From Pseudomonadaceae bacterium (lineage in GTDB: Bacteria > Pseudomonadota > Gammaproteobacteria > Pseudomonadales > Azotimanducaceae): DNA of 64,000 bases. The position numbers were made by a program, and so were the translations under genes. The DNA is taken from the NCBI GenBank assembly GCA_024743435.1, contig JANSWO010000007.1, positions 1-64,000 of the forward strand. The letters are read 5' to 3'. The notes under the pieces are model-generated. The model was not told where the DNA came from and did no database searches. It was given only the letters and a program-made list of their open reading frames with translations. Of this stretch, positions 50,889-59,845 are shown piece by piece (positions within the stretch are counted from its first letter, which is position 1; every line of letters starts with the position of its first letter).

Positions 50889-51584
50889 TTAGGGCTTGTT
50901 CTTCAGAGCTTGAGTTTCGGGAGAGATGGGTGCGCTCAACAGACCGACTAAGGCGTCGATCAGGTTGTGCAGGAAAAAATCTGATTGGTACCCGCGAAAG
51001 GCGTTTGCTTGCCTAGCCTGGTGGTACATGGAGGCAGAGCACAGCATGACGGCTGCGTCCATACGCCGCCGGTAGAGTCCTTCGTTCAGGTGCGGCAGGG
51101 CCTTTCTGAGTAAGGCGCCAATCTGTTGTCCGCTTGTGCCGCCTCCACCCGCCCTGGACACGGATTTTAGAGGCGAGGAATCGGAGATTGCCAGTTCGTG
51201 CCCGAAAGCTTTTATGTAGCGGCGAAACTCGATGTCTGACCGCGCGAGCTGAAACGTAGGTTCAACCATGAGCGTGCAGAGCTGGCGTAGCGATGGCTCC
51301 GACGACTTCTGGAGCACTGTGGCCAATGATTCCGCTCGCTTCGCCTGAACCTGCTCGGCTCGCTCCTTATGAATAGCGTCCAGTAGGCCGGACAAATTTC
51401 TGAAGTGATACTGCAGCGCGGATTCGTTTTTCTGGCCGGCAGCGGTAACGATCTCTTTGATCGAGATGTTCTCCATACCACCTTCGGCGATCAGCTTTTC
51501 TGCCGCGCGCATGATTGAGTTTTTCGTTGCTTCGCTGCGGGCACGGCGACTGTCGGTTGATTGTCTTGCTGCGGAATCTGGCAC
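50889..51584 (-). CDS. TetR-family regulator
   Basis: A 231-residue regulator. HTH: SIMRAAEKLIAEGGMENISI then KEIVTAAGQKNESALQYHFRNLSGLLDAI, with a C-terminal effector domain. Start: GTG at 51584, because GGAGG lies five bases upstream; a TTG at 51596 overlaps that site. It is nearest to operator copy 5 (50603) and oriented in the same direction as the dehalogenase/sulfatase pair. It and the gene at 32619 are the main candidates for reading TAATG-N5-CATTA. Confidence 0.9.
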   Translation of the reverse strand: MPDSAARQSTDSRRARSEATKNSIMRAAEKLIAEGGMENISIKEIVTAAGQKNESALQYHFRNLSGLLDAIHKERAEQVQAKRAESLATVLQKSSEPSLRQLCTLMVEPTFQLARSDIEFRRYIKAFGHELAISDSSPLKSVSRAGGGGTSGQQIGALLRKALPHLNEGLYRRRMDAAVMLCSASMYHQARQANAFRGYQSDFFLHNLIDALVGLLSAPISPETQALKNKP

Positions 51585-51601
51585 TTGAGCCTCCAATCAT
51601 C

Positions 51602-51656
51602 GGGGACAGGGTCACGTGCCAGTTCCAGTTAGTTCTGGTACTTGGTCCTGACTCCT
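51602..51656. repeat. REP pair
   Basis: GGGGACAGGGTCACGTGCCA then a spacer and TGGTACTTGGTCCTGACTCC, a degraded inverted pair of the REP family. It sits between the TetR start and the nitroreductase stop. Confidence 0.72.
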
Positions 51657-51663
51657 GGCTTAC

Positions 51664-52341
51664 TCAGTCATCAAAGCCTAAAAAGCGTGCAGCGTCTTCA
51701 ACGCTCTTGCGCTCTGATACCACCGCGTTGGCCGGAAAATCTTCGTCCGGCCAACCCAGCGCAACGGCCTTCATGATCACCTGATCGTCCTCGATATTGG
51801 CATGCTCGCGCACCACCGGCGACTGCATGATCCCCTGGCTGTTTATCACGGCACCCAGGCCACGCGACCAGGCGGCGTTGACCAGCGCTGTTGTCACGGC
51901 GCCGCAGTCAAAAGCGGTGTCATCGCTGTCTGCCAGCACGCGGTCATAGGTGATAATCACGCAAACCGGCGCGTCAAACTGGCGGAAGCCGCGTAGCACC
52001 CAATCCTGGCGACCTTCTTTGTCCTCCCTCGCGATACCCATCGCGGCGAACAATTGCTTGGCGACGCCCACTTGACGATCGCGATGGTCTCCGGCGAAGG
52101 CCTGTCCGATGCGAAACTCGCGCGAGTGCGGTACTCCCGCGAGATTCCGTTCGGTATTGCCGGCGCGAATACGGTCCAGCGGTTCGCCGGAGACGACGGT
52201 GAAGTTCCACGGTTGCGTGTTCATCGATGACGGCGAACGCATGGCCAGTGCCAGAACTTCTTTAATCAGTGCTTTCGGCACCGGGTCGGGTTTGTATCCG
52301 CGAATGCTGCGGCGCCCAAGGAGTACATCATCAAACTGCAC
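51664..52341 (-). CDS. Nitroreductase-family protein
   Basis: A 225-residue flavin-dependent NAD(P)H nitroreductase-like protein. FMN-binding motif RRSIRGYKPDPV then MRSPSSMNTQPWNFTVVSGE, then the later VNAAWSRGLGAVINSQGIMQ and ALGWPDEDFPANAVVSERKS. A deleted copy lies at 47517-47863. It probably acts as a dimer reducing nitro or enone groups. A REP copy lies on each side. Confidence 0.92.
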   Translation of the reverse strand: MQFDDVLLGRRSIRGYKPDPVPKALIKEVLALAMRSPSSMNTQPWNFTVVSGEPLDRIRAGNTERNLAGVPHSREFRIGQAFAGDHRDRQVGVAKQLFAAMGIAREDKEGRQDWVLRGFRQFDAPVCVIITYDRVLADSDDTAFDCGAVTTALVNAAWSRGLGAVINSQGIMQSPVVREHANIEDDQVIMKAVALGWPDEDFPANAVVSERKSVEDAARFLGFDD

Positions 52342-52469
52342 GTTGACTCTCTTTATTTCGGTAGAGGGTTAGTTTACGGGAATAGTCGTGTTCAGACAGG
52401 CGTTTCATGCTCGCGTCAGGCGACTCAATCAGGAATCCTAGGGCGCAGGATCCCGGTTCACGTTCATTT

Positions 52470-52493
52470 GGACCTGGCACTTGGTCCTGACCC
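52470..52493. repeat. REP copy
   Basis: GGACCTGGCACTTGGTCCTG then ACCC, one reverse-oriented arm of the family, between the nitroreductase start and a small open frame. Confidence 0.65.
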
Positions 52494-52537
52494 TTGGCTT
52501 CCTCACCAAGGCAGGGCGAGCCTTGGGGCTCACTTTG

Positions 52538-52693
52538 ATGGCAATGACCGAATGGGGGGAGCGATACGTGACCGCCAAACCTGCTCCCGTGGAATTTGTA
52601 CATCGCGAAAGTGGCGAGCGGTTACGTGTGCAATTGGTGGATGAACAAGGTGCGCTGGTCGAACCCGCTCAGGCTGTAATCTCGTTACGGTGA
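52538..52693 (+). CDS. Small protein of unknown function
   Basis: A 51-residue frame from the ATG at 52538, PVEFVHRESGERLRVQLVDE then QGALVEPAQAVISLR. Codon use looks coding, and the residue pattern is not random, but I recognise no family. A longer start at 52481 lies in REP sequence and is not credible. It could also be a remnant. Confidence 0.35.
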   Translation: MAMTEWGERYVTAKPAPVEFVHRESGERLRVQLVDEQGALVEPAQAVISLR

Positions 52694-52791
52694 GAATCCG
52701 AAGACCTGCAACACAGGTTTAGGGTTTTGTCAGAGTAGGTCGATACCGAAATGACCAATCGATAGGCAGATTCCAGTTGTTTGGCCAATCG

Positions 52792-54096
52792 TCAGACCCT
52801 GCAAGTTAATCCCGTTTCCTTGATTGTTAGCACGGGCGCAAGTCCACCACCCGCGGTACGTAAATTCGTGGTTTGACCCTGGTAGACGCGCGCGGCGTAC
52901 AACATGGGAGCACCGTCATAGGTGTAAACGCGAACGTCGAATTTTAGCTCTGCTCGTTCGAGCTGCCCCGGTGCCTCGCCAACGTTGCGGCTTATCGCTC
53001 GCACAGGTGGAGCGATGAATTCCTGAGCGACGTAGTTTTCAGCAGCGATGTGGCGCCAGACTTTTGATGTCAGCTTAGCCCCGCGATACGCCGCCCGGCT
53101 GCCGAATCCGTCGTTTGGTTTGAAGAACAGTGAACGTCGTTTGCTCCACAACGCATCGATATTGTCGCCGCTTACTTCAACGCTTAGGGGCAGGTCAGCG
53201 AGCGTATCGATAATGTCCTCGCTGACTCCCCAGGATCGTAGAGTTGCCGGGTTAGATAGCGTTGCCAGATTGCGCTTATCAGCATAGTGACTGTGGTGCT
53301 CGGGGGTTGGCGTAACGACGGCGCTCCCATCGATGATGGCGTTACGGATTATGGCATTGCGGGGGTCAGTCAACGCGAAGTCAGTCAGGCGGTTGTACAC
53401 GATATCGACCGGCTGCCCTCCCGCCAGCAGTACGCCGCTTTTGCTCTGCAGCTCACTCGGGTCAACAACAACAGTCTGCAGACCGAAGCTGCGCAATGAT
53501 TCGGCGGCCAGAAGCATGTCCGGGTAGTGAAATTGGCTGGCTGGCTGTTCATCCACGATGGCGATTGAGCGGGGTAACCCATCACGCCCACTTTTGCGCC
53601 ACTCGGCAACAAACATCTTGTAGATGCTTTCTCTGGTGTCTGCTCCAACCAGCGTATCGCTTGTCGTAAGCTCGCTGCCATTGATACCGAGCGCTCGTTC
53701 TAGAGCGTCGACGATGTAGGCCCCGCCGGCGTTCGTATTCACTTCAATCAGTTTTGGGCCATCGGCGGTTAAGTGAAAGTCGTAACCCATAAACGCGCCA
53801 GCGGTTGCGGCTGGAGGGAAGCGTTGCGATGCGGGATCTCGCTCGCGATTAGCTAACTGAAAGGGCTGCAATTTTGCGACCGTTTCGATCGCGTTGATTT
53901 GTCCCTGTATTCGCTCGATTTCTGACCGCGTTACGAATACGCCAGTGTTCGCAAAGTAGTTTTGCCGGCTGGCAAGGAGGTCGGCCATCGCAGGGTCGCT
54001 ACTGTTATCGATGATATGACGGCTCACTTGGGAGGCATCGATCGGCCAGCAGTAACACTCGCGGTTCAGGTCTAACAGTTGCTGCTCCGTGGACAT
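52792..54096 (-). CDS. ATP-grasp-like enzyme coupled to ArsR
   Basis: A 434-residue protein I take as ATP-grasp-like. Residues around LTADGPKLIEVNTNAGGAYI, RSLFFKPNDGFGSRAAYRGA and KFDVRVYTYDGAPMLYAARV supply the Lys, Glu and Asn/Asp features of such ligases, but the family is not certain. It probably joins an amine or amino acid to a carboxylate with ATP. The start is placed at the ATG at 54096, sharing one base with the ArsR stop (TGATG), which means coupled translation. The frame also permits 54123. Substrate unknown. Confidence 0.65.
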   Translation of the reverse strand: MSTEQQLLDLNRECYCWPIDASQVSRHIIDNSSDPAMADLLASRQNYFANTGVFVTRSEIERIQGQINAIETVAKLQPFQLANRERDPASQRFPPAATAGAFMGYDFHLTADGPKLIEVNTNAGGAYIVDALERALGINGSELTTSDTLVGADTRESIYKMFVAEWRKSGRDGLPRSIAIVDEQPASQFHYPDMLLAAESLRSFGLQTVVVDPSELQSKSGVLLAGGQPVDIVYNRLTDFALTDPRNAIIRNAIIDGSAVVTPTPEHHSHYADKRNLATLSNPATLRSWGVSEDIIDTLADLPLSVEVSGDNIDALWSKRRSLFFKPNDGFGSRAAYRGAKLTSKVWRHIAAENYVAQEFIAPPVRAISRNVGEAPGQLERAELKFDVRVYTYDGAPMLYAARVYQGQTTNLRTAGGGLAPVLTIKETGLTCRV

Positions 54097-54416
54097 CACA
54101 TGCATTCCAACAGGTTTGCGCATACGTCTTTGTGCCCTTGGCAGCAGTCGCGTAGCAAAAAGGCCATGAGCTGGTTGAGATGGGTGTAGTTCGCGTAGTA
54201 CGTGACTGCGCGGCCCTGGCGGGTGGAGGTCACCAGGTCTGCGTGGGAAAGCGCTGCGAGCTGCGCGGACGCTGTCGTCGTCGGCACTCCCGCTTTAACC
54301 GAAAGGTCTCCGGCACCAACGCCTTTCTCTCCCGCGACGATCAATACGCGCAACAGGGTCAACCGGCCGTCGTGGGCCATCGCGGACAACGATTTGATAG
54401 CTTCAATTTGTTCCAT
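54096..54416 (-). CDS. ArsR-family repressor
   Basis: A 106-residue winged-helix repressor: EAIKSLSAMAHDGRLTLLRV, LIVAGEKGVGAGDLSVKAGV, PTTTASAQLAALSHADLVTS then TRQGRAVTYYANY. No Cys-x-Cys metal site is obvious in the recognition helix, but the tail has CCQGHKDVCANLLEC, a Cys cluster that could bind metal or arsenic. The start is the ATG at 54416 because the longer frame runs over the operator palindrome. It is the first gene of an operon with the ATP-grasp-like gene. Confidence 0.88.
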   Translation of the reverse strand: MEQIEAIKSLSAMAHDGRLTLLRVLIVAGEKGVGAGDLSVKAGVPTTTASAQLAALSHADLVTSTRQGRAVTYYANYTHLNQLMAFLLRDCCQGHKDVCANLLECM

Positions 54417-54437
54417 ATTCCATGGATACATGGAATA
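54416..54437. promoter_or_regulatory. 22-bp palindrome, candidate ArsR operator
   Basis: TATTCCATG-GATA-CATGGAATA, two perfect 9-bp arms with a 4-bp centre, starting at the ArsR start codon. A site this close to the start suggests autorepression. Confidence 0.7.
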
Positions 54438-54443
54438 ACGTAG

Positions 54444-54458
54444 CAATGTCAAGCATTG
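54444..54458. promoter_or_regulatory. CAATG-TCAAG-CATTG palindrome (variant of the operator motif)
   Basis: A perfect 15-bp palindrome 7 bp beyond the ArsR-type site, with the same 5-5-5 layout as TAATG-N5-CATTA but outer C/G instead of T/A. It lies in the gap before the hydrolase at 54611. Confidence 0.45.
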
Positions 54459-54610
54459 ATGGCCGTATTTGCTAGGCCGCAGCAGCTGTTGGCAGCCGGA
54501 TTCCCCTGTCCTCAGCCGTGCCTTTCGTGCCTTTGTAGTAGTGTATGAAGCTCAGTTAGACCTTGCGCTACCGAGTGTTGAGCGGTCAGAGATTCCGATT
54601 TGGAGAGTCA

Positions 54611-55576
54611 GTGAAAGTCACCAAAGACATGATCGACAGCGAGCTGCGTCCGTTTTGGTCGCAGCTCAAGGCCATGACGTTTTTGCTCGAGCGGAAATGG
54701 GGCATGCGGTTGTTACTGTGGCTCGGCAAGCTGACGAACGGCAAAGCGATCGAAGGGCTGCAATGTAATGAGCACCTCGTGCCGAGTACAAGTGGCGGCC
54801 CGCCGATTCGCGTCAGGGTCTTTGCGCCAGCCGGTCATACGGAACCGCTGCCCGTACTGCTGTATGTGCACGGCGGTGGCTATGTCATCGGCAATCCGGA
54901 AATGTCCTTGGATCTTATCGAACGGTTCATCGAGACACGGCCCTGTGTGGTTGTCGCGCCAGACTATCGAAAAGCTCTGCACGATCCGTTTCCTGCTGGA
55001 TTCGATGATTGTTACGACACCTTGCTTTGGGCAAAGGCCAATGCCCAGAAGTTAGTAGCTCGGGACGACAAATTCATCATCGCGGGTCATAGCGCCGGGG
55101 GAGGACTCACGGCTGCACTAACTCTGAAAGCTCGGGACACGAAAGAGATCGATGTAGCTTTTCAGATGCCGATCTACCCGATGATTGATGATCGGCAGAC
55201 GAGCGAATCGGCCAGAGATATCGACTCTCCGGTTTGGAACACTAAGACCAATGAGCTCGCATGGGATTTGTACTTGAGTGGGCTGAAGGAGAGTGGCAGC
55301 AGCGTGCCTGCTTACGCCGCTGCCGCGAGGAACAACGACTATTCGGGCTTCCCTCCCACGATCACGTTTGTGGGCGACCTCGAGCCCTTTCGTGATGAGA
55401 CTGTCGCGTATGTCAAAGTGCTGAGGGAGCAGGGCGTTGAGGTTGCGTTCAAACTCTTCGAAGGAGGCATCCATGGCTTCGATGTGTTGGCAATGAAAAC
55501 GGCGAAGATCTCGAAAGACGCCATCGAGTTCAGCTTTCAATCCTATGCACAGTTCTACGATGCCTACGTGAGCTAG
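54611..55576 (+). CDS. HSL-type alpha/beta hydrolase (esterase/lipase)
   Basis: A 321-residue hydrolase of the hormone-sensitive-lipase group. HGGGYVIGNPEM forms the oxyanion hole, IAGHSAGGGLTAAL the nucleophile Ser, and a late EGGIHGFDVL the His. The acid Asp is probably in FVGDLEPFRDE. Start: GTG at 54611, with GGAG six bases upstream. The frame opens at 54563. Substrate: short esters (inference). It is followed by an RND efflux pair. Confidence 0.88.
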   Translation: MKVTKDMIDSELRPFWSQLKAMTFLLERKWGMRLLLWLGKLTNGKAIEGLQCNEHLVPSTSGGPPIRVRVFAPAGHTEPLPVLLYVHGGGYVIGNPEMSLDLIERFIETRPCVVVAPDYRKALHDPFPAGFDDCYDTLLWAKANAQKLVARDDKFIIAGHSAGGGLTAALTLKARDTKEIDVAFQMPIYPMIDDRQTSESARDIDSPVWNTKTNELAWDLYLSGLKESGSSVPAYAAAARNNDYSGFPPTITFVGDLEPFRDETVAYVKVLREQGVEVAFKLFEGGIHGFDVLAMKTAKISKDAIEFSFQSYAQFYDAYVS

Positions 55577-55646
55577 TACGGGTTCGAACGACGTCGCGCG
55601 CTGGTCAACCGGTCGCTAGCGGACGTTTGGTTCGGTCGCCGGCAGT

Positions 55647-56795
55647 ATGCGTCTATGGGATACTTTGCGGTTCCCCTCATCGTGCGCCGAGCCCGTGATT
55701 CTCAGATTAAGTCTCGCCATCTTGTTCTTCAGCCTCGTAGCAGGCGGTGTATATGTGATCAAGCAACGCCAGGGTGAAGCTCTGGCTCAGCGGATGGCTG
55801 GAGGCCCGCCTCCTGCAACGGTCACGGCAACTTCAGTGGCGCTCTTGCCTTGGGCCCAGCGCATTGAAGCGGTTGGCGATCTCAAGGCGATTCAGGATGT
55901 TGCCATCGCCTCGGAAGTGCCAGGTAAGGTGGTCGGCATTCGCTTCGAATCGGGCGCGGCTGTGGGTTCGGCCGACGTGCTGGTGGAACTCGATGCGGGA
56001 GATGACCGTGCCCAACTGGCTTCTTTGAAAGCCGAACTCGAACTCGCCCAGCAGGAGCATCGACGCGTCCGCAGGCTCCAGGGCTCTGCGGCGTTCTCCC
56101 AGTCTCAGCTCGATCGTACTCAATCCCAGATGGCCAGCCTTCAGGCCCAGGTAGAACGAGCATCGGTATTGCTTGATCGCAAGGTTGTGCGAGCGCCGTT
56201 CGATGGCGTGCTAGGAATTCGCGAGGTCAGTCTCGGTACGTTCGTTACTGCCGGCGAACCCATTGTGCAACTGCACAGCCTGTCGCCGATCTATGTTGAC
56301 TTCACCGTGCCCGAGAGACACCGAGCCGCGCTGGAAGTCGGGCAGCGCTTAGAGCTTGAAGTCGCCGCGTGGCCTGATCATGCCTTTGTGGGCGCGTTGA
56401 CGGTGGTCAGCCCGGCGGTAGACGTACGGACCCGTACGCTCAGATTGCGAGGCGAGCTTGAAAACGCAGATGGGCGTCTGCAGCCGGGAATGTTCGCCAC
56501 CGTGCACCTGGTACTCAGTGATGATCAGCCGGTGCTTACATTGCCCAGGACGGCAATCAGCTTCTTCGCCTACGGCGAATCGGTGTTCACGATCACTGAG
56601 CAGGCTGACGGACGTTTAGCGGTGGCGCGGCAACCGATCACGGTGGGGCGGACCAGAGGCAATCGCGTCGAAGTGTTGTCAGGTCTCATGGATAACCAGC
56701 GTGTCGTGCATACCGGGCATACGAAGCTGCGCGACGGACAAGAGGTTGTTGTCGACGACGGCATTCCGCTACCTCTGGACGTTTCCGAAGGATGA
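55647..56795 (+). CDS. RND efflux membrane-fusion protein (HlyD/AcrA family)
   Basis: A 382-residue periplasmic adaptor. An N-terminal anchor (LRLSLAILFFSLVAGGVYVI), the lipoyl-like VGDLKAIQDVAIASEVPGKV, a coiled-coil hairpin (AELELAQQEHRRVRRLQGSA then QLDRTQSQMASLQAQVERAS) and the beta-barrel with VVRAPFDGVLGIREVSLGTF. The start at 55647 is uncertain (a GTG at 55695 also possible). It links an inner-membrane RND pump to an outer-membrane channel. The pump gene follows with overlap (ATGA). No TolC-like gene is in the window. Confidence 0.92.
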   Translation: MRLWDTLRFPSSCAEPVILRLSLAILFFSLVAGGVYVIKQRQGEALAQRMAGGPPPATVTATSVALLPWAQRIEAVGDLKAIQDVAIASEVPGKVVGIRFESGAAVGSADVLVELDAGDDRAQLASLKAELELAQQEHRRVRRLQGSAAFSQSQLDRTQSQMASLQAQVERASVLLDRKVVRAPFDGVLGIREVSLGTFVTAGEPIVQLHSLSPIYVDFTVPERHRAALEVGQRLELEVAAWPDHAFVGALTVVSPAVDVRTRTLRLRGELENADGRLQPGMFATVHLVLSDDQPVLTLPRTAISFFAYGESVFTITEQADGRLAVARQPITVGRTRGNRVEVLSGLMDNQRVVHTGHTKLRDGQEVVVDDGIPLPLDVSEG

Positions 56796-59700
56796 TGTTC
56801 ACGGACGTCTTCGTGCGCCGGCCGGTCCTCGCCTCGGTGATCAGCCTGCTGATTCTACTGTTGGGTATCCGGTCCGTGTTGTCCTTGGAGCTTCGCGAAT
56901 ACCCCAAGACCGAACAGGCGCTGGTGACGGTGACAACAACGTTTCCTGGGGCAGATGCTGATCTAGTGCAGTCGTTTATCACAACGCCCCTGCAGCGCGC
57001 CGCATCGGAAGCGGAGGGGATTGATTATGTGACCTCAAGTTCCCGTCAGGGCGTCTCCATCATTCAGGCTTACATGGGGCTGAACTACGATCCCTACGAC
57101 GCCCTGGCAGAGATTCAGGGCAAGATTGCCAGCGAGCGCAACAACCTGCCCGGCGAGTCCGAGGATCCCGTCATTACGCTCTCGACCAGCGAAGGCTGGG
57201 CGCTGATCTATCTGGCGTTGGTCAGTGAAACGATGAATACCGCGCAGATGACCGATTACACGCTGCGCAGCATTGTTCCCCGGCTGCAGGCGCTTCCCGG
57301 TATAGCCCAGGCGTCCATCAATGGCGATCAGACCATGGCGCTGCGGGTGTGGCTCGATCCCGCACGGCTGACCGCGCTGGATATGACCGCTTCCGAAGTT
57401 CGAGCTGCCCTGCGCAAGGAGAATGTGCAGGCTGCGGTGGGGCAAACCAAGGGCGACAGCGTCAAGATCAATCTCACCGCCACTACGAACCTGACCACGG
57501 TAGAAGACTTCGAAAATCTAGTGCTGCGAACCGATGGCGCGGTGGTAACTCGCCTCAAGGACGTCGCCGAGGTAGAGCTATCGACCAGCAATCCCGATCA
57601 GGAAAGCTGGTTCAGCGGTGAGCCGTGCGTGCTGCTGGCCATTACGCCGACGCCAGGCGCCAATCCGCTAACGCTGTCGGCCGAAGTCAGCGAGCTATTG
57701 CCTGACATTCGCGACCAATTGCTACCAGGCATGACCTTGAATCTGGTCTATGACGGCAGCCTGTACATTCGCTCATCGATTGATGAGGTGTACACCACGC
57801 TGCTCGAAGCCGTTGGCATCGTGCTCCTGGTGATCTTTCTGTCATTGGGTACCTGGCGCGCGGCCGTGATACCGGCGCTGGCTGTACCGCTGTCGTTGGT
57901 CGGTGGCGCGTTTCTGATGCTGTTGCTGGGCTTCTCGATCAATCTGCTCACGCTGCTGGCGATGCTGCTCGCAATCGGCCTGGTTGTGGACGATGCGATT
58001 GTGGTGGTCGAGAACGTGCACCGGCACATCATGGAAGGCAAGACGCCGTTTGAGGCGGCGCTTGCGGGCGCTCGCGAACTCGTCATGCCTATTGTTTCCA
58101 TGACGACTACGCTGATCGCGGTTTACGCTCCGATCGGTTTCATGGGTGGGCTGGCGGGCTCGTTGTTTACAGAGTTTGCCTATTCCCTGGCAGCGGCTGT
58201 GCTTATTTCCGGGATCATCGCGCTGACGCTTGCGCCGATGCTCGCCGCACGGTTGCTGCCGGAGCGCAATCACACCAATGCATTGGAGCGGCTGGTGGAG
58301 TGGTTTTTCGCGCGGCAGGTGAATCTTTATCAGCGCGTCCTCAAAGGCGCGCTGCGGTTTGTGTCGGTACCTCTGTTTGTCGCCGTTGCCGTTACGGTTT
58401 CAATATATTTCCTCTATCAGGGCAGTACGCAGGAGCTCGCGCCTACCGAGGATCGCGAGGTACTGAACGTGCAAATCTCGGCGCCCGATACCGCCACTTT
58501 AGAATACTCGGCGGCCCATGCTGCGGAAGTCGTGAAGGCGTTTGAAACCTTCCCCGAGTATCTGCGTAGCTTCCTGCTGATTGGTGGGGGTGGCACGCCA
58601 GCCACCAGTTTCGGTGGCTTCCGGTTTGTCCCGGTTGCAGAGCGCGAGCGTTCCCAGATGGAACTCCAGCCTCTGGCCCAGGCGTTGGTCAATAAGATCG
58701 CCGGCGTGCAGGTGGCTATCTTTACGTTCCCGTCGCTACCGGGCGCGGCTCGAGGCACGCCGTTGCAGTTTGTGTTGACCGGTGACGTGCCCTACGAGCA
58801 ACTCGTGGAGTTGGCTGACCAGGTGATTGGCGCAGGCTATGGCAGCGGCAACTTCCTGTTCCTGCGCAAGTCCACCGAGATTGCGCTGCCGCTTACGCGC
58901 CTGGAGATTGACCGGGACCGGGCGGGTGATCTGGGCGTGGACATGGACGAGGTCGGGGCGACGTTATCGACGCTGTTAGGTGGCGGCTACGTCAGCCGCT
59001 TTAATCAGGCCGGGCGCAGCTACGAAGTGATTCCCCAGGCTTCTCGGCGCCTCCGCCTCGATCACTCGCTGCTCGACAACTACCACGTGCGTGGCGGCGA
59101 CGGCTCGTTGATTCCGCTGGGAAGCTTTGTATCACTGACGCATGTCATTGAGCCTACGGAGCGGGCGCAGTTTCAGCAGCTCAACAGCGTGACCATCAGC
59201 GGCATCATGGCGCCTGGCGTCTCACTGGGCGATGCCGTGGCGTACCTGGAACAAACGGCGCAGCAGACATTCCCCCGTAGCATCGGCTACGACTACATCG
59301 GTGAATCGCGCCAGCTCAAGCAACAGGGCAACGCTCTGCTGTATACGTTCTTCCTGTCGCTGCTGGTGATTTACCTGGTGCTTGCAGCGCAATACGAAAG
59401 CTGGCGCGACCCGCTGATCATTTTGGTTTCCGTGCCCATGTCGATTGCCGGGGCGATGTTGTTCGTCTACCTGGGCTTCGCATCGATCAACCTGTACACG
59501 CAAATCGGCTTGATTACGCTAATCGGATTGATCGCGAAGAACGGCATTCTGATCGTCGACTTTGCCAATCGCTTGCAGGAACAGAAGGGGGTCGACAAGC
59601 GAGCCGCTGTGATCGAAGCGGCGGCCATTCGGTATCGACCGATTCTAATGACTACCGTTGCCATGTTGATGGCGATGGTGCCGTTGTTGCTTGCTACTGG

Positions 59701-59839
59701 TCCCGGTTCGGTCAGTCGCTTTCAGATGGGGTTGGTCATCTTTACGGGCCTTGGTATCGGCACAGTGTTTACGCTGTTTGTCGTGCCGGCTGTCTATGTG
59801 ATGCTGGCTCGGGATCGAAGTGTTGCAGCGTCGCAATAG
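56792..59839 (+). CDS. RND efflux transporter, HAE1/AcrB type
   Basis: A 1015-residue 12-helix pump. The N-helix (RRPVLASVISLLILLLGIRS) and the first large periplasmic loop are followed by TM4 with GLVVDDAIVVVENVHRHIME, carrying the proton-relay Asp-Asp pair. The second half repeats the pattern with GLITLIGLIAKNGILIVDFA. Together with the adaptor it should export hydrophobic or drug-like molecules. It ends 6 bp before the convergent methyltransferase-like gene. Confidence 0.95.
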   Translation: MMFTDVFVRRPVLASVISLLILLLGIRSVLSLELREYPKTEQALVTVTTTFPGADADLVQSFITTPLQRAASEAEGIDYVTSSSRQGVSIIQAYMGLNYDPYDALAEIQGKIASERNNLPGESEDPVITLSTSEGWALIYLALVSETMNTAQMTDYTLRSIVPRLQALPGIAQASINGDQTMALRVWLDPARLTALDMTASEVRAALRKENVQAAVGQTKGDSVKINLTATTNLTTVEDFENLVLRTDGAVVTRLKDVAEVELSTSNPDQESWFSGEPCVLLAITPTPGANPLTLSAEVSELLPDIRDQLLPGMTLNLVYDGSLYIRSSIDEVYTTLLEAVGIVLLVIFLSLGTWRAAVIPALAVPLSLVGGAFLMLLLGFSINLLTLLAMLLAIGLVVDDAIVVVENVHRHIMEGKTPFEAALAGARELVMPIVSMTTTLIAVYAPIGFMGGLAGSLFTEFAYSLAAAVLISGIIALTLAPMLAARLLPERNHTNALERLVEWFFARQVNLYQRVLKGALRFVSVPLFVAVAVTVSIYFLYQGSTQELAPTEDREVLNVQISAPDTATLEYSAAHAAEVVKAFETFPEYLRSFLLIGGGGTPATSFGGFRFVPVAERERSQMELQPLAQALVNKIAGVQVAIFTFPSLPGAARGTPLQFVLTGDVPYEQLVELADQVIGAGYGSGNFLFLRKSTEIALPLTRLEIDRDRAGDLGVDMDEVGATLSTLLGGGYVSRFNQAGRSYEVIPQASRRLRLDHSLLDNYHVRGGDGSLIPLGSFVSLTHVIEPTERAQFQQLNSVTISGIMAPGVSLGDAVAYLEQTAQQTFPRSIGYDYIGESRQLKQQGNALLYTFFLSLLVIYLVLAAQYESWRDPLIILVSVPMSIAGAMLFVYLGFASINLYTQIGLITLIGLIAKNGILIVDFANRLQEQKGVDKRAAVIEAAAIRYRPILMTTVAMLMAMVPLLLATGPGSVSRFQMGLVIFTGLGIGTVFTLFVVPAVYVMLARDRSVAASQ

Positions 59840-59845
59840 CAACGA

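Noticed and set aside
52481-52540. Start of the small 52.5-kb frame at 52481
   Set aside because: This part is REP sequence. Only the shorter frame from 52538 is considered.
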